Source: Pseudoclavibacter triregionum (GTDB taxonomy: Bacteria > Actinomycetota > Actinomycetes > Actinomycetales > Microbacteriaceae). From it: 64,000 nucleotides of DNA. The position numbers were made by a program, and so were the translations under genes. The stretch lies in the NCBI GenBank assembly GCA_910822395.1, contig OU365335.1, forward strand, positions 558,001 to 622,000, in the 5' to 3' direction. Below, piece after piece: positions 1-8,581 of the stretch. The notes beneath the pieces are model-generated. The model had not been told where the DNA came from and did not search any database. It worked only from the letters and a program-made list of their open reading frames with translations. The first letter of the stretch is position 1. Each line of letters starts with the position of its first letter.

Positions 1-1047
1 CCCGCGCCGGACATCCTCCGCTGCGCCTACATGGAGCTCGTCGTCACCGACCTCGCCAAGTCGCGCGAGTTCTACGTCAACGTGCTCGGCCTCACCGTGA
101 CGGAGGAGGACGACGAGGTCATCTACCTCCGCTCGCTCGAGGAGTTCATCCACCACAACCTCGTGCTCCGCAAGGGCCCCGTCGCCGCCGTCGCCGTGTT
201 CTCGTACCGCGTGCGCACGCCGGAGGACGTCGACAAGGCCGAGGCCTGGTACCAGGAGCTCGGCTGCCGCGTCGAGCGCAAGAAGGACGGCTTCACCAAG
301 GGCATCGGCGACTCGGTGCGCGTCACCGACCCGCTCGGCTTCCCCTACGAGTTCTTCTACGAGACCGAGCACGTCGAGCGTCTCGCGTGGCGCTACGACC
401 TCTACACGCCTGGCGCGCTCGTCCGCCTCGACCACTTCAACCAGGTCACGCCGGACGTCCCCCGCGCCGTCCGCCACTACCAGGACCTCGGCTTCCGCGT
501 GACGGAGGACATCCAGGACCAGGAGGGCACCGTCTACGCCGCGTGGCTGCGCCGCAAGCCGACGGTCCACGACACCGCCGCGACCGGCGGCGACGGCCCC
601 CGCATGCACCACGTCGCGTTCTCGACGCACGAGAAGCACAACATCCTCGCCATCTGCGACAAGCTCGGCGCGCTCCGCATGTCGGACGCCATCGAGCGCG
701 GCCCCGGCCGCCACGGCGTCTCGAACGCGTTCTACCTCTACCTCCGCGACCCGGACGGCCACCGCGTCGAGATCTACACGCAGGACTACTACACGGGCGA
801 CCCGGACAACCCGGTCGTCACGTGGGACGTCCACGACAACCAGCGCCGCGACTGGTGGGGCAATCCGGTCGTCCCGTCCTGGTACACGGACGCATCGCTC
901 GTCCTCGACCTCGACGGCAACCCGCAGCCGGTCGTCGCGCGCACGGACGCCTCGGAGATGGAGAAGACCATCGGCGCCGACGGCTTCTCGTACACGCGCA
1001 AGGAGGACGGCACGGCCGAGGGCTTCAAGCTCGGCAACACGCTCTAG
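1..1047 (+). CDS. hpaD: 3,4-dihydroxyphenylacetate (homoprotocatechuate) 2,3-dioxygenase, 5' end outside window
   Basis: Extradiol ring-cleavage dioxygenase of the vicinal oxygen chelate fold, which opens homoprotocatechuate to 5-carboxymethyl-2-hydroxymuconate semialdehyde. The frame is open from base 1 and reads PAPDILRCAY before the first ATG at 31, so the true start lies upstream; only about 10-20 residues should be missing. Numbering from that ATG, the metal triad of the Brevibacterium fuscum type enzyme is visible: His135 in RLDHFNQVT, His194 in MHHVAF and Glu247 in HRVEIYTQ. The C-terminal lid segment NQRRDWWGNPVVPSW is also typical. From memory the whole sequence is very close to the Brevibacterium enzyme. 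It belongs with hpaH and hpaI, but those lie 7.5 kb away behind unrelated genes. Its stop overlaps that of the convergent membrane protein gene in a CTAG. Confidence 0.96.
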   Translation, partial: PAPDILRCAYMELVVTDLAKSREFYVNVLGLTVTEEDDEVIYLRSLEEFIHHNLVLRKGPVAAVAVFSYRVRTPEDVDKAEAWYQELGCRVERKKDGFTKGIGDSVRVTDPLGFPYEFFYETEHVERLAWRYDLYTPGALVRLDHFNQVTPDVPRAVRHYQDLGFRVTEDIQDQEGTVYAAWLRRKPTVHDTAATGGDGPRMHHVAFSTHEKHNILAICDKLGALRMSDAIERGPGRHGVSNAFYLYLRDPDGHRVEIYTQDYYTGDPDNPVVTWDVHDNQRRDWWGNPVVPSWYTDASLVLDLDGNPQPVVARTDASEMEKTIGADGFSYTRKEDGTAEGFKLGNTL

Positions 1048-2618
1048 GCCGCTCGGCCGTCCTGCGGCCGCCCGTCCCGCTGCGCTTCGCGCTGGGTCGC
1101 TTCGCCCTCGGCGATCTGGCGCAGCGCGAAGCGCAGCTCGCGCGCGACGGTCTTGCGCGCCGACCCCGGCGTCAGCGTCGCGCCGCCGCGCACCTGACGC
1201 ACGAGCCAGCCCTGCACCGCCACGACCGGAATCGCAGCGAGCACGAGGGCGCCGACGGCGATGAGGGCGGCGCAGGCGAGCTGGGTGGGCTCGTCCCACG
1301 TCGACGTCGGAAGGGCCGAGTCGACCGCGACGATCGCGAGTTGAACGACGGCCAACCAGGGGGCGAGTGTCGCCGACAATCCGAAGGCGGCGGATCCGCC
1401 CCAATCCCAGCATGTCGGCGCGGGGCGGTGAGGCGCCGGTGCCGCGAGCGCCATGACGCCGTAGGCCACGCACGTCATCCCGATCAGGATCACCGACGTC
1501 GCCGTCGAACCCGCCTCGTGTGGCTCCACGCCCGGCAGCACGCCCTTCAGCACCATCGCGCCCAGCACGCCCCCCGCGGGGACGGAGAGCCCCGCGAGCA
1601 CGAACGCCCGCTTGACGAAGCGGGCGAGCGAGGGCGACCGATCAACGCTCCTGAGCGCGCGGAGCTGACGAGCGAGCCCCGCCGCACGCTCCTCCGCGTA
1701 CCGCGCTCGACGTGCCCGCTCGCCGGAGGTGAGCCCGAAGAGCCAGATGAACCCGGCGGCGACCGCCGCGACGACGAGGGCAAGCGCGCCTATCGCCACG
1801 TCGGCGAAGCTGAGGCCTCGCCCGAGGGGCAGCCCGACAAGCGAGAGCGCGAGGTGCGCCATCGCGGCGAGCCCAGCGAGCAGCTGGACGCCGAGGTGCA
1901 TGCCGGCGAAGCCCGAGGCGCTTCCGCCGCCGGCGTCAGGTACCGCCTGCTCGATCACACCGGCGATCCCGAAGCCGACCGAGAAGGCGGTGATGATGCC
2001 GAGCACGGCGATGGCGTCGTATTGGCCGCGTGTGCAGTCCACCCACGCGGCCACCGCGCCGATCCCTCGCCGCAGATCGGGGCCGTCGTCGCTCCCGAAC
2101 TCCGCGACGAAGCCGGCCATGGGGACGAGGAGGGCGATGACGAGGAGCCACGCGAACATCGTGATCGCGATCTCGCGCCCCGACCGGCTGCTCGGCGCTC
2201 CGCCGAGGTCGGGTCCCGCGAGCGCGGCGGCATGGCGCGGGGCGCGGAGATCGCATGCCGCCGCGTCGAGGAGCACCGGTCGCCAGGCGTCGCGATCGCG
2301 GCGCCCTAGGCCGCTTCGGGCGAGCGCCTCGAGCGGCTCGCGGCCGTCGAGCGCGAGCATCGCCGATTCGAGCCGCGCCCGCCCCTGGCTCGGCGCGGCG
2401 ACGGTCACCGTCCGACCCGTCGCTGCGAGGAGCCAGATCCCCGCGAGGCGAGCGAGCGCCTTTTCGCGCGTGGCCGCGTTCGTCAGCGACTCGACGGCGG
2501 GAGCCGCGACCTCCGAGGCAGGCTCGCCGGACGGGGCCCACCGGATCGCCCCGCCGTCGCGGAGGCGGAGCGTGGCGCGCTCGTCTTCCAAGACGACGCG
2601 CCGCGCTGCGCTCGACAT
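1044..2618 (-). CDS. polytopic membrane protein of unknown function
   Basis: A 524-residue protein I cannot place in a named family. Residues 1-140 are soluble, with an early DERATLRLRDGG segment and a weakly hydrophobic stretch near residue 60. From about residue 147 there are roughly eight hydrophobic segments suited to membrane helices, for example around IAITMFAWLLVIALLVPMAG and ALIAVGALVLAAIPVVAV. The region after the fourth helix is basic, with many Arg residues, and probably faces the cytoplasm. It ends in a charged tail. The ATG at 2618 was chosen because a TAGGGT -10 box lies about 48 nt upstream on the minus strand. It converges on hpaD with a 4-nt stop overlap and diverges from the adhesin gene. 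No catalytic motif is apparent. Confidence 0.75.
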   Translation of the reverse strand: MSSAARRVVLEDERATLRLRDGGAIRWAPSGEPASEVAAPAVESLTNAATREKALARLAGIWLLAATGRTVTVAAPSQGRARLESAMLALDGREPLEALARSGLGRRDRDAWRPVLLDAAACDLRAPRHAAALAGPDLGGAPSSRSGREIAITMFAWLLVIALLVPMAGFVAEFGSDDGPDLRRGIGAVAAWVDCTRGQYDAIAVLGIITAFSVGFGIAGVIEQAVPDAGGGSASGFAGMHLGVQLLAGLAAMAHLALSLVGLPLGRGLSFADVAIGALALVVAAVAAGFIWLFGLTSGERARRARYAEERAAGLARQLRALRSVDRSPSLARFVKRAFVLAGLSVPAGGVLGAMVLKGVLPGVEPHEAGSTATSVILIGMTCVAYGVMALAAPAPHRPAPTCWDWGGSAAFGLSATLAPWLAVVQLAIVAVDSALPTSTWDEPTQLACAALIAVGALVLAAIPVVAVQGWLVRQVRGGATLTPGSARKTVARELRFALRQIAEGEATQREAQRDGRPQDGRAA

Positions 2619-2773
2619 CGACTGCCCCCTTGCTGAGGTCCGGCAACCTCGCCTCCGATCCGGACCCTAGCTCATCTGCACCGCCGAGCAATGGGGAGGA
2701 CTCCCCTTGTGCCGAGCTGGACGCCGCCTGTATCTTCATCGTGAAGACGGCGCGAAACCGTACCCAGAAAAGC

Positions 2774-2777
2774 GAGG
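2774..2777 (+). promoter_or_regulatory. Shine-Dalgarno that fixes the adhesin start
   Basis: GAGG lies 7 nt before ATG 2785. The upstream TTG at 2707 in the same frame has no such site and would put 26 polar residues before the signal peptide, so the later start is preferred. Confidence 0.6.
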
Positions 2778-2784
2778 TATACTT

Positions 2785-4206
2785 ATGTCCCTTCGTCGTC
2801 GGCGCCTCGGCGCCCTCGCCACGGCCGCGCTCGCGACCGCATCGCTCGCGTGGCTGCCCGCCACGTCGGCCCAGGCCGCCTCGGCAGGCGACCCTGTCGA
2901 GATCATCGGCGCCAGCATCGCCGGCTACTCGATCGAGACGACGCAGGGACGCCATTCGCCGCAGCTCTACGAGGTGCGCATCAACGGCTCCGTGACGACG
3001 CAGTCCTACTGCATCGAGACCCAGGTCTTCTTGGGCAGGAGCACTGCCGGGAGCGTGCTGCGACCGTGGGCCGACTTCGCGGGGACGAACGCGTTCAAGA
3101 CCGACGCCTCGGTGCGCGAGCACGTCTCGTGGATCACGCGCAACACGTACCCCGCCGTGTCGCTCGACGCCCTCGAGCAGGCCTCCGGCATCGCAGACCT
3201 GTCGACTCGCGAAGCGGTCACCGCCTCGCAGGCCGCCATCTGGGCCTACACGGACGGGAGCATGCTCACCGGGGTCATCGACGCCCCGCTCCCGGACGCC
3301 GCCGACATCAAGGCGCTCTACGAGTACCTGCGCGGTCCGGCAAACGTCGGGGCCCCGGAGAACACGGGCACCGACTCGCTCGAAGTCGCCCTCGACGGCC
3401 CTCGCACCGCCAAGCCCGGCGAGCGCGTCGGCCCCTACACCCTCGCGGGCACGCACTCCGCCACCGTCACGGTGCCCGGCGGTCTCACGGCGGTCGACGA
3501 GCAGGGCGCTCCGATCGACCTCACGAACGTCGCCGTCGGCACTCGCTTCTACCTCCAGGTGCCCTCAGATGCCGCCCCTTCGACGAGCTACGAGCTCGCG
3601 GCGAGCGCCAAGGCGATCTCGCTGTCGAGCTTCATCGTCCACACGCCCGGCGACCCGAGCACGGGCGCCGACCACCAGCAGACGATCATCGTCGCCGACG
3701 ACGCGACCCGTACGACGCGGACGGCCCTCACGCTGACCATCCAGAGCGCCCCCACGCCGACGCCGACGCCGACGCCCACAACGCCGGCTCCGACGACCCC
3801 GGCCTCGACGACCCCGGCCTCGACGGCCCCGGCTCCGACGGCCCCGGCCTCGACGACCCCGGCTCCGACGACCCCGGCTCCGACGACCCCGGCTCCGACG
3901 GCCCCGGCCTCGACGACCCCGGCTCCGACGGCCCCGGCTCCGACGACCCCGGCCTCGACGGCCCCGGCTCCGACGGCCCCGGCTCCGACGGCCCCGGCTC
4001 CGACGGCCCCGGCCTCGACGGCCCCGGCCCCGGTCCCGACGACCCCCGCGACGACGAGCCCGGCCTCGCCCGTCCCCACGACGCCCGCTGAGGGCACGGG
4101 CCTCGCCACCACGGGCGCGGATGCCGCACCCGGCATCGCCCTCGCGGCGGCCGCCATCGGCCTCGCCGCGGCCGGCTTCATCCTGCGCCGCCGCGCCCGG
4201 GCGTAG
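2785..4206 (+). CDS. thioester-domain (TQXA-type) surface adhesin with LAxTG sortase anchor
   Basis: Predicted cell-wall-anchored adhesin of 473 residues. A signal peptide with an Arg-rich n-region ends near residue 32 (ATSAQAAS). Residues about 40-170 look like the thioester domain of Gram-positive adhesins: Cys76 in SYCIETQ and Gln149 in TASQAAIWAY are the expected partners of an internal thioester that can bond covalently to host or matrix amines. A beta-rich domain follows to about residue 325. Then come 16 pentapeptides PA(P/S)T(T/A), residues 334-413, forming a stalk. The tail has LATTG at 440-444, a hydrophobic helix and a basic end: a sorting signal of the class E (LAxTG) type. ATG 2785 was chosen over an upstream TTG because GAGG sits 7 nt before it and the signal peptide begins there. 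A perfect 50-bp palindrome follows the gene. Confidence 0.85.
   Translation: MSLRRRRLGALATAALATASLAWLPATSAQAASAGDPVEIIGASIAGYSIETTQGRHSPQLYEVRINGSVTTQSYCIETQVFLGRSTAGSVLRPWADFAGTNAFKTDASVREHVSWITRNTYPAVSLDALEQASGIADLSTREAVTASQAAIWAYTDGSMLTGVIDAPLPDAADIKALYEYLRGPANVGAPENTGTDSLEVALDGPRTAKPGERVGPYTLAGTHSATVTVPGGLTAVDEQGAPIDLTNVAVGTRFYLQVPSDAAPSTSYELAASAKAISLSSFIVHTPGDPSTGADHQQTIIVADDATRTTRTALTLTIQSAPTPTPTPTPTTPAPTTPASTTPASTAPAPTAPASTTPAPTTPAPTTPAPTAPASTTPAPTAPAPTTPASTAPAPTAPAPTAPAPTAPASTAPAPVPTTPATTSPASPVPTTPAEGTGLATTGADAAPGIALAAAAIGLAAAGFILRRRARA
3784..4023 (+). repeat. 15-bp tandem repeat, 16 units, coding for the adhesin stalk
   Basis: Sixteen units of 15 bp on the theme CCGGC(T/C)(C/T)CGACG(A/G)CC, each coding PA(P/S)T(T/A). 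Units vary only at the third and fifth residues. A 15-bp unit keeps the frame on gain or loss, so stalk length can change by slippage. The array is open on several frames of both strands, which creates long spurious reading frames here. Confidence 0.92.
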
Positions 4207-4211
4207 CGACG

Positions 4212-4261
4212 GCGACGAGCGGGGGCCGAGGGATGCGCATCCCTCGGCCCCCGCTCGTCGC
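4212..4261. terminator. perfect 50-bp palindrome between convergent adhesin and fruA
   Basis: Two 25-nt arms, 4212-4236 and 4237-4261, are exact reverse complements with no spacer (centre GGATGC|GCATCC). It starts 5 nt after the adhesin stop and 70 nt before the fruA stop on the other strand. There is no T-tract on either side, as in many actinobacterial hairpin terminators, and it could serve both genes. Confidence 0.75.
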
Positions 4262-4331
4262 GTCCATCCCATCTCCGCACGGCCCCTCGGGCGGGCCCGG
4301 AGGCACACCGGCCGGGCCCGCGGTCGGCCTG

Positions 4332-6452
4332 CTACGCGCTCGCGGCGAGCTCCGCCGCGGGCGCCGGCGCCACGGCGTGCGCCGGCTCGGCCGGACGGGG
4401 GCGCAGCGACTTCAGCACGATGACGAGCACGGCCGAGACGAGCACCCCCGCAGCGAGCGCGACGAGGAAGCCCCAGAACGGGTCGATCGCGAACCACACG
4501 AACAGGCCGCCGTGCGGGGCGCGGAGGGCCACGTTGAGGACCATCGTGAGCGCGCCGGTGACCGCGCCGCCGGCCATCATCGAGGGGATGACGCGCAGCG
4601 GGTCGGCCGCCGCGAACGGGATGGCGCCCTCCGAGATGAACGAGGCGCCGAGCAGCCACGCCGCGCGGCCGTTCTCGCGCTCGACCGGGGTGAAGAGCTT
4701 CGGCCGCACGGCCGTCGCGAGCGCGAGGGCGAGCGGCGGCACCATGCCGGCGGCCATGACCGCGGCCATGATGTGCATCGAGGCCTCGGTGCCGGCCGAG
4801 AGCCCGGCCGTGCCGAACAGGTACGCGGCCTTGTTGACGGGGCCGCCGAGATCGAAGCACATCATGAGGCCGAGGATGGCGCCGAGCAGCACCGCGCTCG
4901 CGCCGTTCATGCCGTTGAGCCAGTTCGTGAGGCCGGTCATGATCGCGGCGATCGGGCCGCCGAGCAGGAGGTACATGAGCAGGCCGACGATGAGCGTCGT
5001 GACGAGCGGGATGATCACGACCGGCATGAGGCCCGACAGCCAGCGCGGCGCCTTGAGCCCCGCGAGCCACATGGCGATGAGACCCGCGAGCAGGCCCGTC
5101 ACGAGACCGCCCAGGAAGCCGGCGCCGAGCGCGACGGCGATCGCGCCGCCGATGAATCCTGGCGCGATGCCGGGTCGTCCGGCGAGGGCGTAGGCGATGT
5201 AGCCGGAGAGCGCGGGCACGAGGAAGCCGAAGCCGAGCGCGCCGATCGTGAAGCAGATCGCCCCGAGGTACGCGGCGAGGCCGCCGTCCGCGGGGAGGTT
5301 CGTGAGGCTGCTGTTCGCGAGGATGTCCTTCGCGGTGTTCGCGATCTGGTAGCCGCCGAGCGCGAAGCCGAGGGCGATGAGGAGGCCGCCGGCCGCGACG
5401 AACGGGATCATGTAGGAGACGCCGGTCATGACGGCCTGCTGGATGCGCTTGCCCCAGCCGAGCCGGCCCTCGGACGATCCGGACTCGGCCTCGGAGCCCG
5501 CCTCGGCGCCGCCCGCGATGCGGTGGCCCCTCGGATCGTCGACGGCGGCGAGCGCCTCGTCGATGAGCGCGTCGGCGTGCGAGACGGCGCGCTTCACGCC
5601 CGACTCGACGCCGGGCTTGCCCGCGAAGCGGGCGCGGTCGCGCACCCCCACGTCGGTGGCGAGGATGACGGCGTCGGCGTCGCGGATGACCGCGGGGTCG
5701 AGCGCCTGGTAGCCCGAGGACCCCTGGGGCTCGACATGGAGCTCGACGTCGTCGCGGCGCTTGCCCGCGAGTTCGAGCGCATCGGCGGCCATGAAGGTGT
5801 GGGCGATGCCCGTGGGGCAGGCCGTGACGGCGACGATGCGGCGGACGCGGGCGGGGGCCGAGGAGGCCGTTCCGGGGCCGGCAGCGCCGGCGCCGGCGGC
5901 CGCACCGGCGGCGGGCGCGGCCGCGGAGGCGCCGGTCTCGGCCTCGGCCGAGGCCGCGGGCGTCTCGGCGACCTCGGCTGCCTCGGCGGGCTTCGTGCCG
6001 ATCGCGCCGTCCACGATGTCGACGATCTCCTGCGACGTCGACGCCGAGCGGAGCGAGTCGAGGAACTCCGGGTGGACGAGGCTGCGCGCGAGCTTCGAGA
6101 GTAGGGCGAGGTGCTCCTCCGCCGCGCCGTCCGGGGCGGCGATCATGAAGACGAGGTCGGCGCCGCCGTCGCCGCCGCCGAAGTCGACCTTCGGGGCGAG
6201 CCGGGCGAAGGCGAGCGAGGGCTCGCGCACGGCGGCCGACTTCGCGTGCGGGATGGCGATGCCGTCGCCCATCCCGGTCGCGTCGGACTCCTCGCGGGCC
6301 CACGCGTCGCGGGCGAGCCCCTCGGCGTCGGCGCGGCCGTCGGCGGCGACGAGTCCGGCGAGGGCGGTGATGACGTCGCGCTTGCCCGGCCCGAGGTCCG
6401 CGTCGAGGCGGACGAGCTCGGGCGCGATGAGCGGCCTGGTCGGTTCGGTCAT
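4332..6452 (-). CDS. fruA: fructose-specific PTS permease, EIIABC fusion
   Basis: Imports fructose with phosphorylation to fructose-1-phosphate. Length is 706 residues. The N-terminal EIIA domain (about 1-155) has the phosphorylated His69 in GIAIPHAKS. An Ala/Gly-rich linker (155-202) leads to the EIIB domain with phospho-Cys212 in AVTACPTGIAHTF. A second linker (about 305-333) leads to the EIIC membrane domain (335-690), with roughly nine helices starting at GKRIQQAVMTGVSYMIPF and containing the GFIGG segment. ATG 6452 was chosen because GGAAGGAA lies just upstream and the EIIA domain begins there. It follows the DeoR and 1-phosphofructokinase genes on the same strand after a 125-nt gap with 15-bp repeats. 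No ptsH or ptsI follows, so HPr and EI must be elsewhere. Confidence 0.95.
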   Translation of the reverse strand: MTEPTRPLIAPELVRLDADLGPGKRDVITALAGLVAADGRADAEGLARDAWAREESDATGMGDGIAIPHAKSAAVREPSLAFARLAPKVDFGGGDGGADLVFMIAAPDGAAEEHLALLSKLARSLVHPEFLDSLRSASTSQEIVDIVDGAIGTKPAEAAEVAETPAASAEAETGASAAAPAAGAAAGAGAAGPGTASSAPARVRRIVAVTACPTGIAHTFMAADALELAGKRRDDVELHVEPQGSSGYQALDPAVIRDADAVILATDVGVRDRARFAGKPGVESGVKRAVSHADALIDEALAAVDDPRGHRIAGGAEAGSEAESGSSEGRLGWGKRIQQAVMTGVSYMIPFVAAGGLLIALGFALGGYQIANTAKDILANSSLTNLPADGGLAAYLGAICFTIGALGFGFLVPALSGYIAYALAGRPGIAPGFIGGAIAVALGAGFLGGLVTGLLAGLIAMWLAGLKAPRWLSGLMPVVIIPLVTTLIVGLLMYLLLGGPIAAIMTGLTNWLNGMNGASAVLLGAILGLMMCFDLGGPVNKAAYLFGTAGLSAGTEASMHIMAAVMAAGMVPPLALALATAVRPKLFTPVERENGRAAWLLGASFISEGAIPFAAADPLRVIPSMMAGGAVTGALTMVLNVALRAPHGGLFVWFAIDPFWGFLVALAAGVLVSAVLVIVLKSLRPRPAEPAHAVAPAPAAELAASA

Positions 6453-6497
6453 GGTCGGTTCCTTCCGTGGGGTCCGCGTCGTCGCGGGGAGAGGCAG

Positions 6498-6572
6498 GCG
6501 GTGCAGTTCGATGCGGTGGGGTGCAGTGCGGTGGGGTGCAGAGCGGCGCAGTGCTGTGCGGCGCGCGGTCGT
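6498..6572. repeat. degenerate 15-bp tandem repeat upstream of fruA
   Basis: Five imperfect 15-bp units beginning GCGG(T/C)G, for example GCGGTGGGGTGCAGT, then GCGGTGGGGTGCAGA, fill the gap between fruK and fruA. On the mRNA strand this is a run of CACCCCACCGC-like sequence with little folding potential. It lies in the untranslated spacer of the operon. Confidence 0.7.
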
Positions 6573-6577
6573 GGCCG

Positions 6578-7546
6578 TCAGACCCGGATGGGCCGGACGA
6601 CGGTGCGCTCGAGGTCGAGCTCGTCGGGGGCGGGCACGCCGCTGCCGGGGAGCGCGGCGGCGGCCGATCCGCAGGCGACGGCCATGCGGAGGCGCTCCGC
6701 GGGGCCGAGGCCCCGCGTGCGGGCGATGAGGTAGCCGGCGAGGGAGCTGTCGCCGGCGGCGACGGTGCTCCGGGGCCGGATGGGCGGAGGCGAGGCGAAC
6801 CAGACGCCGTCCGGCTCGGCGAGGATCGCGCCGGCGCCGCCGAGGGTGAGGAGCACGGCGCCCGCACCGCGGGCGACGAGGGCGGCGGCGAGGCGGGCGG
6901 CCGGGGCGGGTTCGCCGGCTGCCGCGAGGGCCTCGAGCGCGTCGCCGCTCGCGTCGGCGGGGGCGTCCGGCCCGAGCAGCTCGAGCAGCTCGCGGGCGTT
7001 CGGCTTGAGGAGGGCCGGCAGCGGGCCGCGCCCGACGGCCGCGAGCGGGGCGCCCGAGGTGTCGATCGCGACGGGAATGCCGACGTCGGCGAGGCGGACC
7101 GCGGTGCGGGCGTGCCAGTCGTCGCCGAGCCCGGGCGGGAGCGATCCGGCGAGCACGGCCCACTCGGCGCCGGCGGCGAGCTCGTCGACGGCCGCGTCGA
7201 GCGCCGCGGCCTGCGCCGCGTCGAGCGGGACGCCCGGCTCGTTGAGCTTCGTCGTCCGCCCCTCGCCGTCGACGACGGTGAGGTTCGTGCGGACGGCGTC
7301 GGCGGGCGTCGCCCGGAGGTCGATGCCGAGCCGGGCGCCGAGCTCGAGGAAGCGCGAGCCTGGCGGCGCCGGCGCGAGCGCGATCGAGGGGAGGCCCGCG
7401 AGCGCGAGCACCCGCGCGACGTTCACGCCCTTCCCCGCCGCGACGTCGTCGAGCTCGCGCAGGCGGAGCACGCCGCCGACCTCGAGCGGCCCGTCGAGGC
7501 GGGCGGAGCGGTCGATGCTGGGGTTCGGAGTGATTGCGAGGATCAC
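6578..7546 (-). CDS. fruK: 1-phosphofructokinase (PfkB family)
   Basis: Phosphorylates fructose-1-phosphate, the FruA product, to fructose-1,6-bisphosphate. Length 322 residues, normal for the family. The start motif ITPNPSIDRSARL and the first PfkB signature GKGVNVARVLALAG are present. The C-terminal signature PPIRPRSTVAAGDSSLAGYL contains the catalytic base in the AAGDS segment: the Asp is kept and a Ser follows where other members often have Gly or Ala. The start is GTG 7546, whose GTGA overlaps the stop of the DeoR gene by 4 nt, indicating translational coupling. Confidence 0.93.
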   Translation of the reverse strand: MILAITPNPSIDRSARLDGPLEVGGVLRLRELDDVAAGKGVNVARVLALAGLPSIALAPAPPGSRFLELGARLGIDLRATPADAVRTNLTVVDGEGRTTKLNEPGVPLDAAQAAALDAAVDELAAGAEWAVLAGSLPPGLGDDWHARTAVRLADVGIPVAIDTSGAPLAAVGRGPLPALLKPNARELLELLGPDAPADASGDALEALAAAGEPAPAARLAAALVARGAGAVLLTLGGAGAILAEPDGVWFASPPPIRPRSTVAAGDSSLAGYLIARTRGLGPAERLRMAVACGSAAAALPGSGVPAPDELDLERTVVRPIRV

Positions 7547-8337
7547 AGCAGGAGCACCTCCACGCCGGCCTCGCGGAGGGCGGCGGCGAGCGGGGCGGGC
7601 GGGGCGGCGTCGGTGACGAGCGCGTCGAGCTCGTCGAGCCGGGCGAAGCGGTGCACGTGCTCGGCGCCGTGCTTCGAGGCGTCGGCGAGGACGGCGCGCT
7701 GCCGGGCGGCACCGACCATGGCGGCCTTCGTCGCGGCCTCGACGGCGTCGGGCGTGCTCACGCCGTGCTCGGACGAGAGGCCGTTCGCGCCGAGGAGGGC
7801 GAGGTCGGCGCGGATGCCGCGGAGCCGGGCATCCGCCTCGGAGCCGGCGATGGCGTGGGTGACGCCGCGCACGGCGCCGCCGAGCACCTCGAGCGAGATG
7901 CCCGGGACGCCCGCGAGGACGGCGGCGGCGGGGACGGAGTTCGTGATGACGAGCAGCTCCCGCGCGGGCTCGGCGGCGGGCCGCGCGGACGCCTCCTCGG
8001 CGAGCAGCTCGGCGACGCGGAGGGTCGACGAGCCGGAGTCGAGCACGAGCGAGCCCTGGGCGGGCACGAGCTCGAGGGCGCGGCGCGCGATGGCGGACTT
8101 CGCCTCGGCGTCCTGCGCGAGCCGCTCCGCGAGGGGCGACTCGACGAGCCGGAGGGCGCCCGCGGGGAGGGCGCCGCCGTGGACGCGGCGGACGAGCCCC
8201 TGCTCCTCGAGCGCGGCGAGGTCGCGACGGACGGTCTCCTCGGAGACGTCGAGGGCGACGGCGGCGCGGGAGACGCGGAGGCGGCCCTCGGCGGAGAGCG
8301 CCTCGATGAGGCGCGCGCGGCGTTCGTCGGCGAGCAT
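7543..8337 (-). CDS. fruR: DeoR-family repressor of the fructose operon
   Basis: Transcription factor of 264 residues. The N-terminal winged helix (about 1-57) has the DeoR signature, with RVSRAAVALDVSEETVRRDL as recognition region. The sugar-phosphate sensor domain follows, with LDSGSSTLRVAELL and VITNSVPAAAVL, and a C-terminal segment with ANGLSSEHGVSTPD and LADASKHG. It is the first gene of the operon fruR-fruK-fruA, so it probably represses its own promoter and responds to fructose-1-phosphate or fructose-1,6-bisphosphate. ATG 8337 was chosen for the GAGGAGG about 10 nt upstream and the HTH alignment; the longer frame to 8427 adds only low-complexity Arg-rich sequence. Confidence 0.88.
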   Translation of the reverse strand: MLADERRARLIEALSAEGRLRVSRAAVALDVSEETVRRDLAALEEQGLVRRVHGGALPAGALRLVESPLAERLAQDAEAKSAIARRALELVPAQGSLVLDSGSSTLRVAELLAEEASARPAAEPARELLVITNSVPAAAVLAGVPGISLEVLGGAVRGVTHAIAGSEADARLRGIRADLALLGANGLSSEHGVSTPDAVEAATKAAMVGAARQRAVLADASKHGAEHVHRFARLDELDALVTDAAPPAPLAAALREAGVEVLLL

Positions 8338-8415
8338 CCCAGCTGACCTCCTCGCCTCGATGCGAGCGGACCGCCGCGTGGCGGCGCGGAGTCGAAGACC
8401 GGCCCCACTGGTCCC

Positions 8416-8444
8416 ATTCACACACATTCCACCACGCCTGTCAA
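8416..8444 (-). promoter_or_regulatory. candidate promoter of the fru operon
   Basis: On the minus strand a perfect TTGACA (8444-8439) is followed 17 nt later by GTGAAT (8421-8416), a poor -10. A transcript would start about 75 nt before fruR. The T/G-rich GAATGTGTGTGAATG between the boxes and the gene stands out against the GC-rich context and could be the operator. Confidence 0.4.
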
Positions 8445-8581
8445 GGGATTCCCACAGAACCTCACATCGATCCGGTCAGGATGGCCGCCGAAGCGGCCCT
8501 GTCCGCGCCCGACATGCGATGTCCCGCCGGGAGTCGCCCACAGCCCCCGGCCGAACCGCGCCCGCGTGGGAGAATCCATGC

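Noticed and set aside
3588-4280. Minus-strand frames with GAGVVEAG and GRRSRG repeats
   Set aside because: They are readings of the 15-bp adhesin repeat in other frames; a repeat with a length divisible by three stays open in all of them.
4233-6104. A 623-codon frame on the plus strand opposite fruA
   Set aside because: The composition is Arg/Glu/Ala/His-rich and has no domain; fruA on the other strand is certain.
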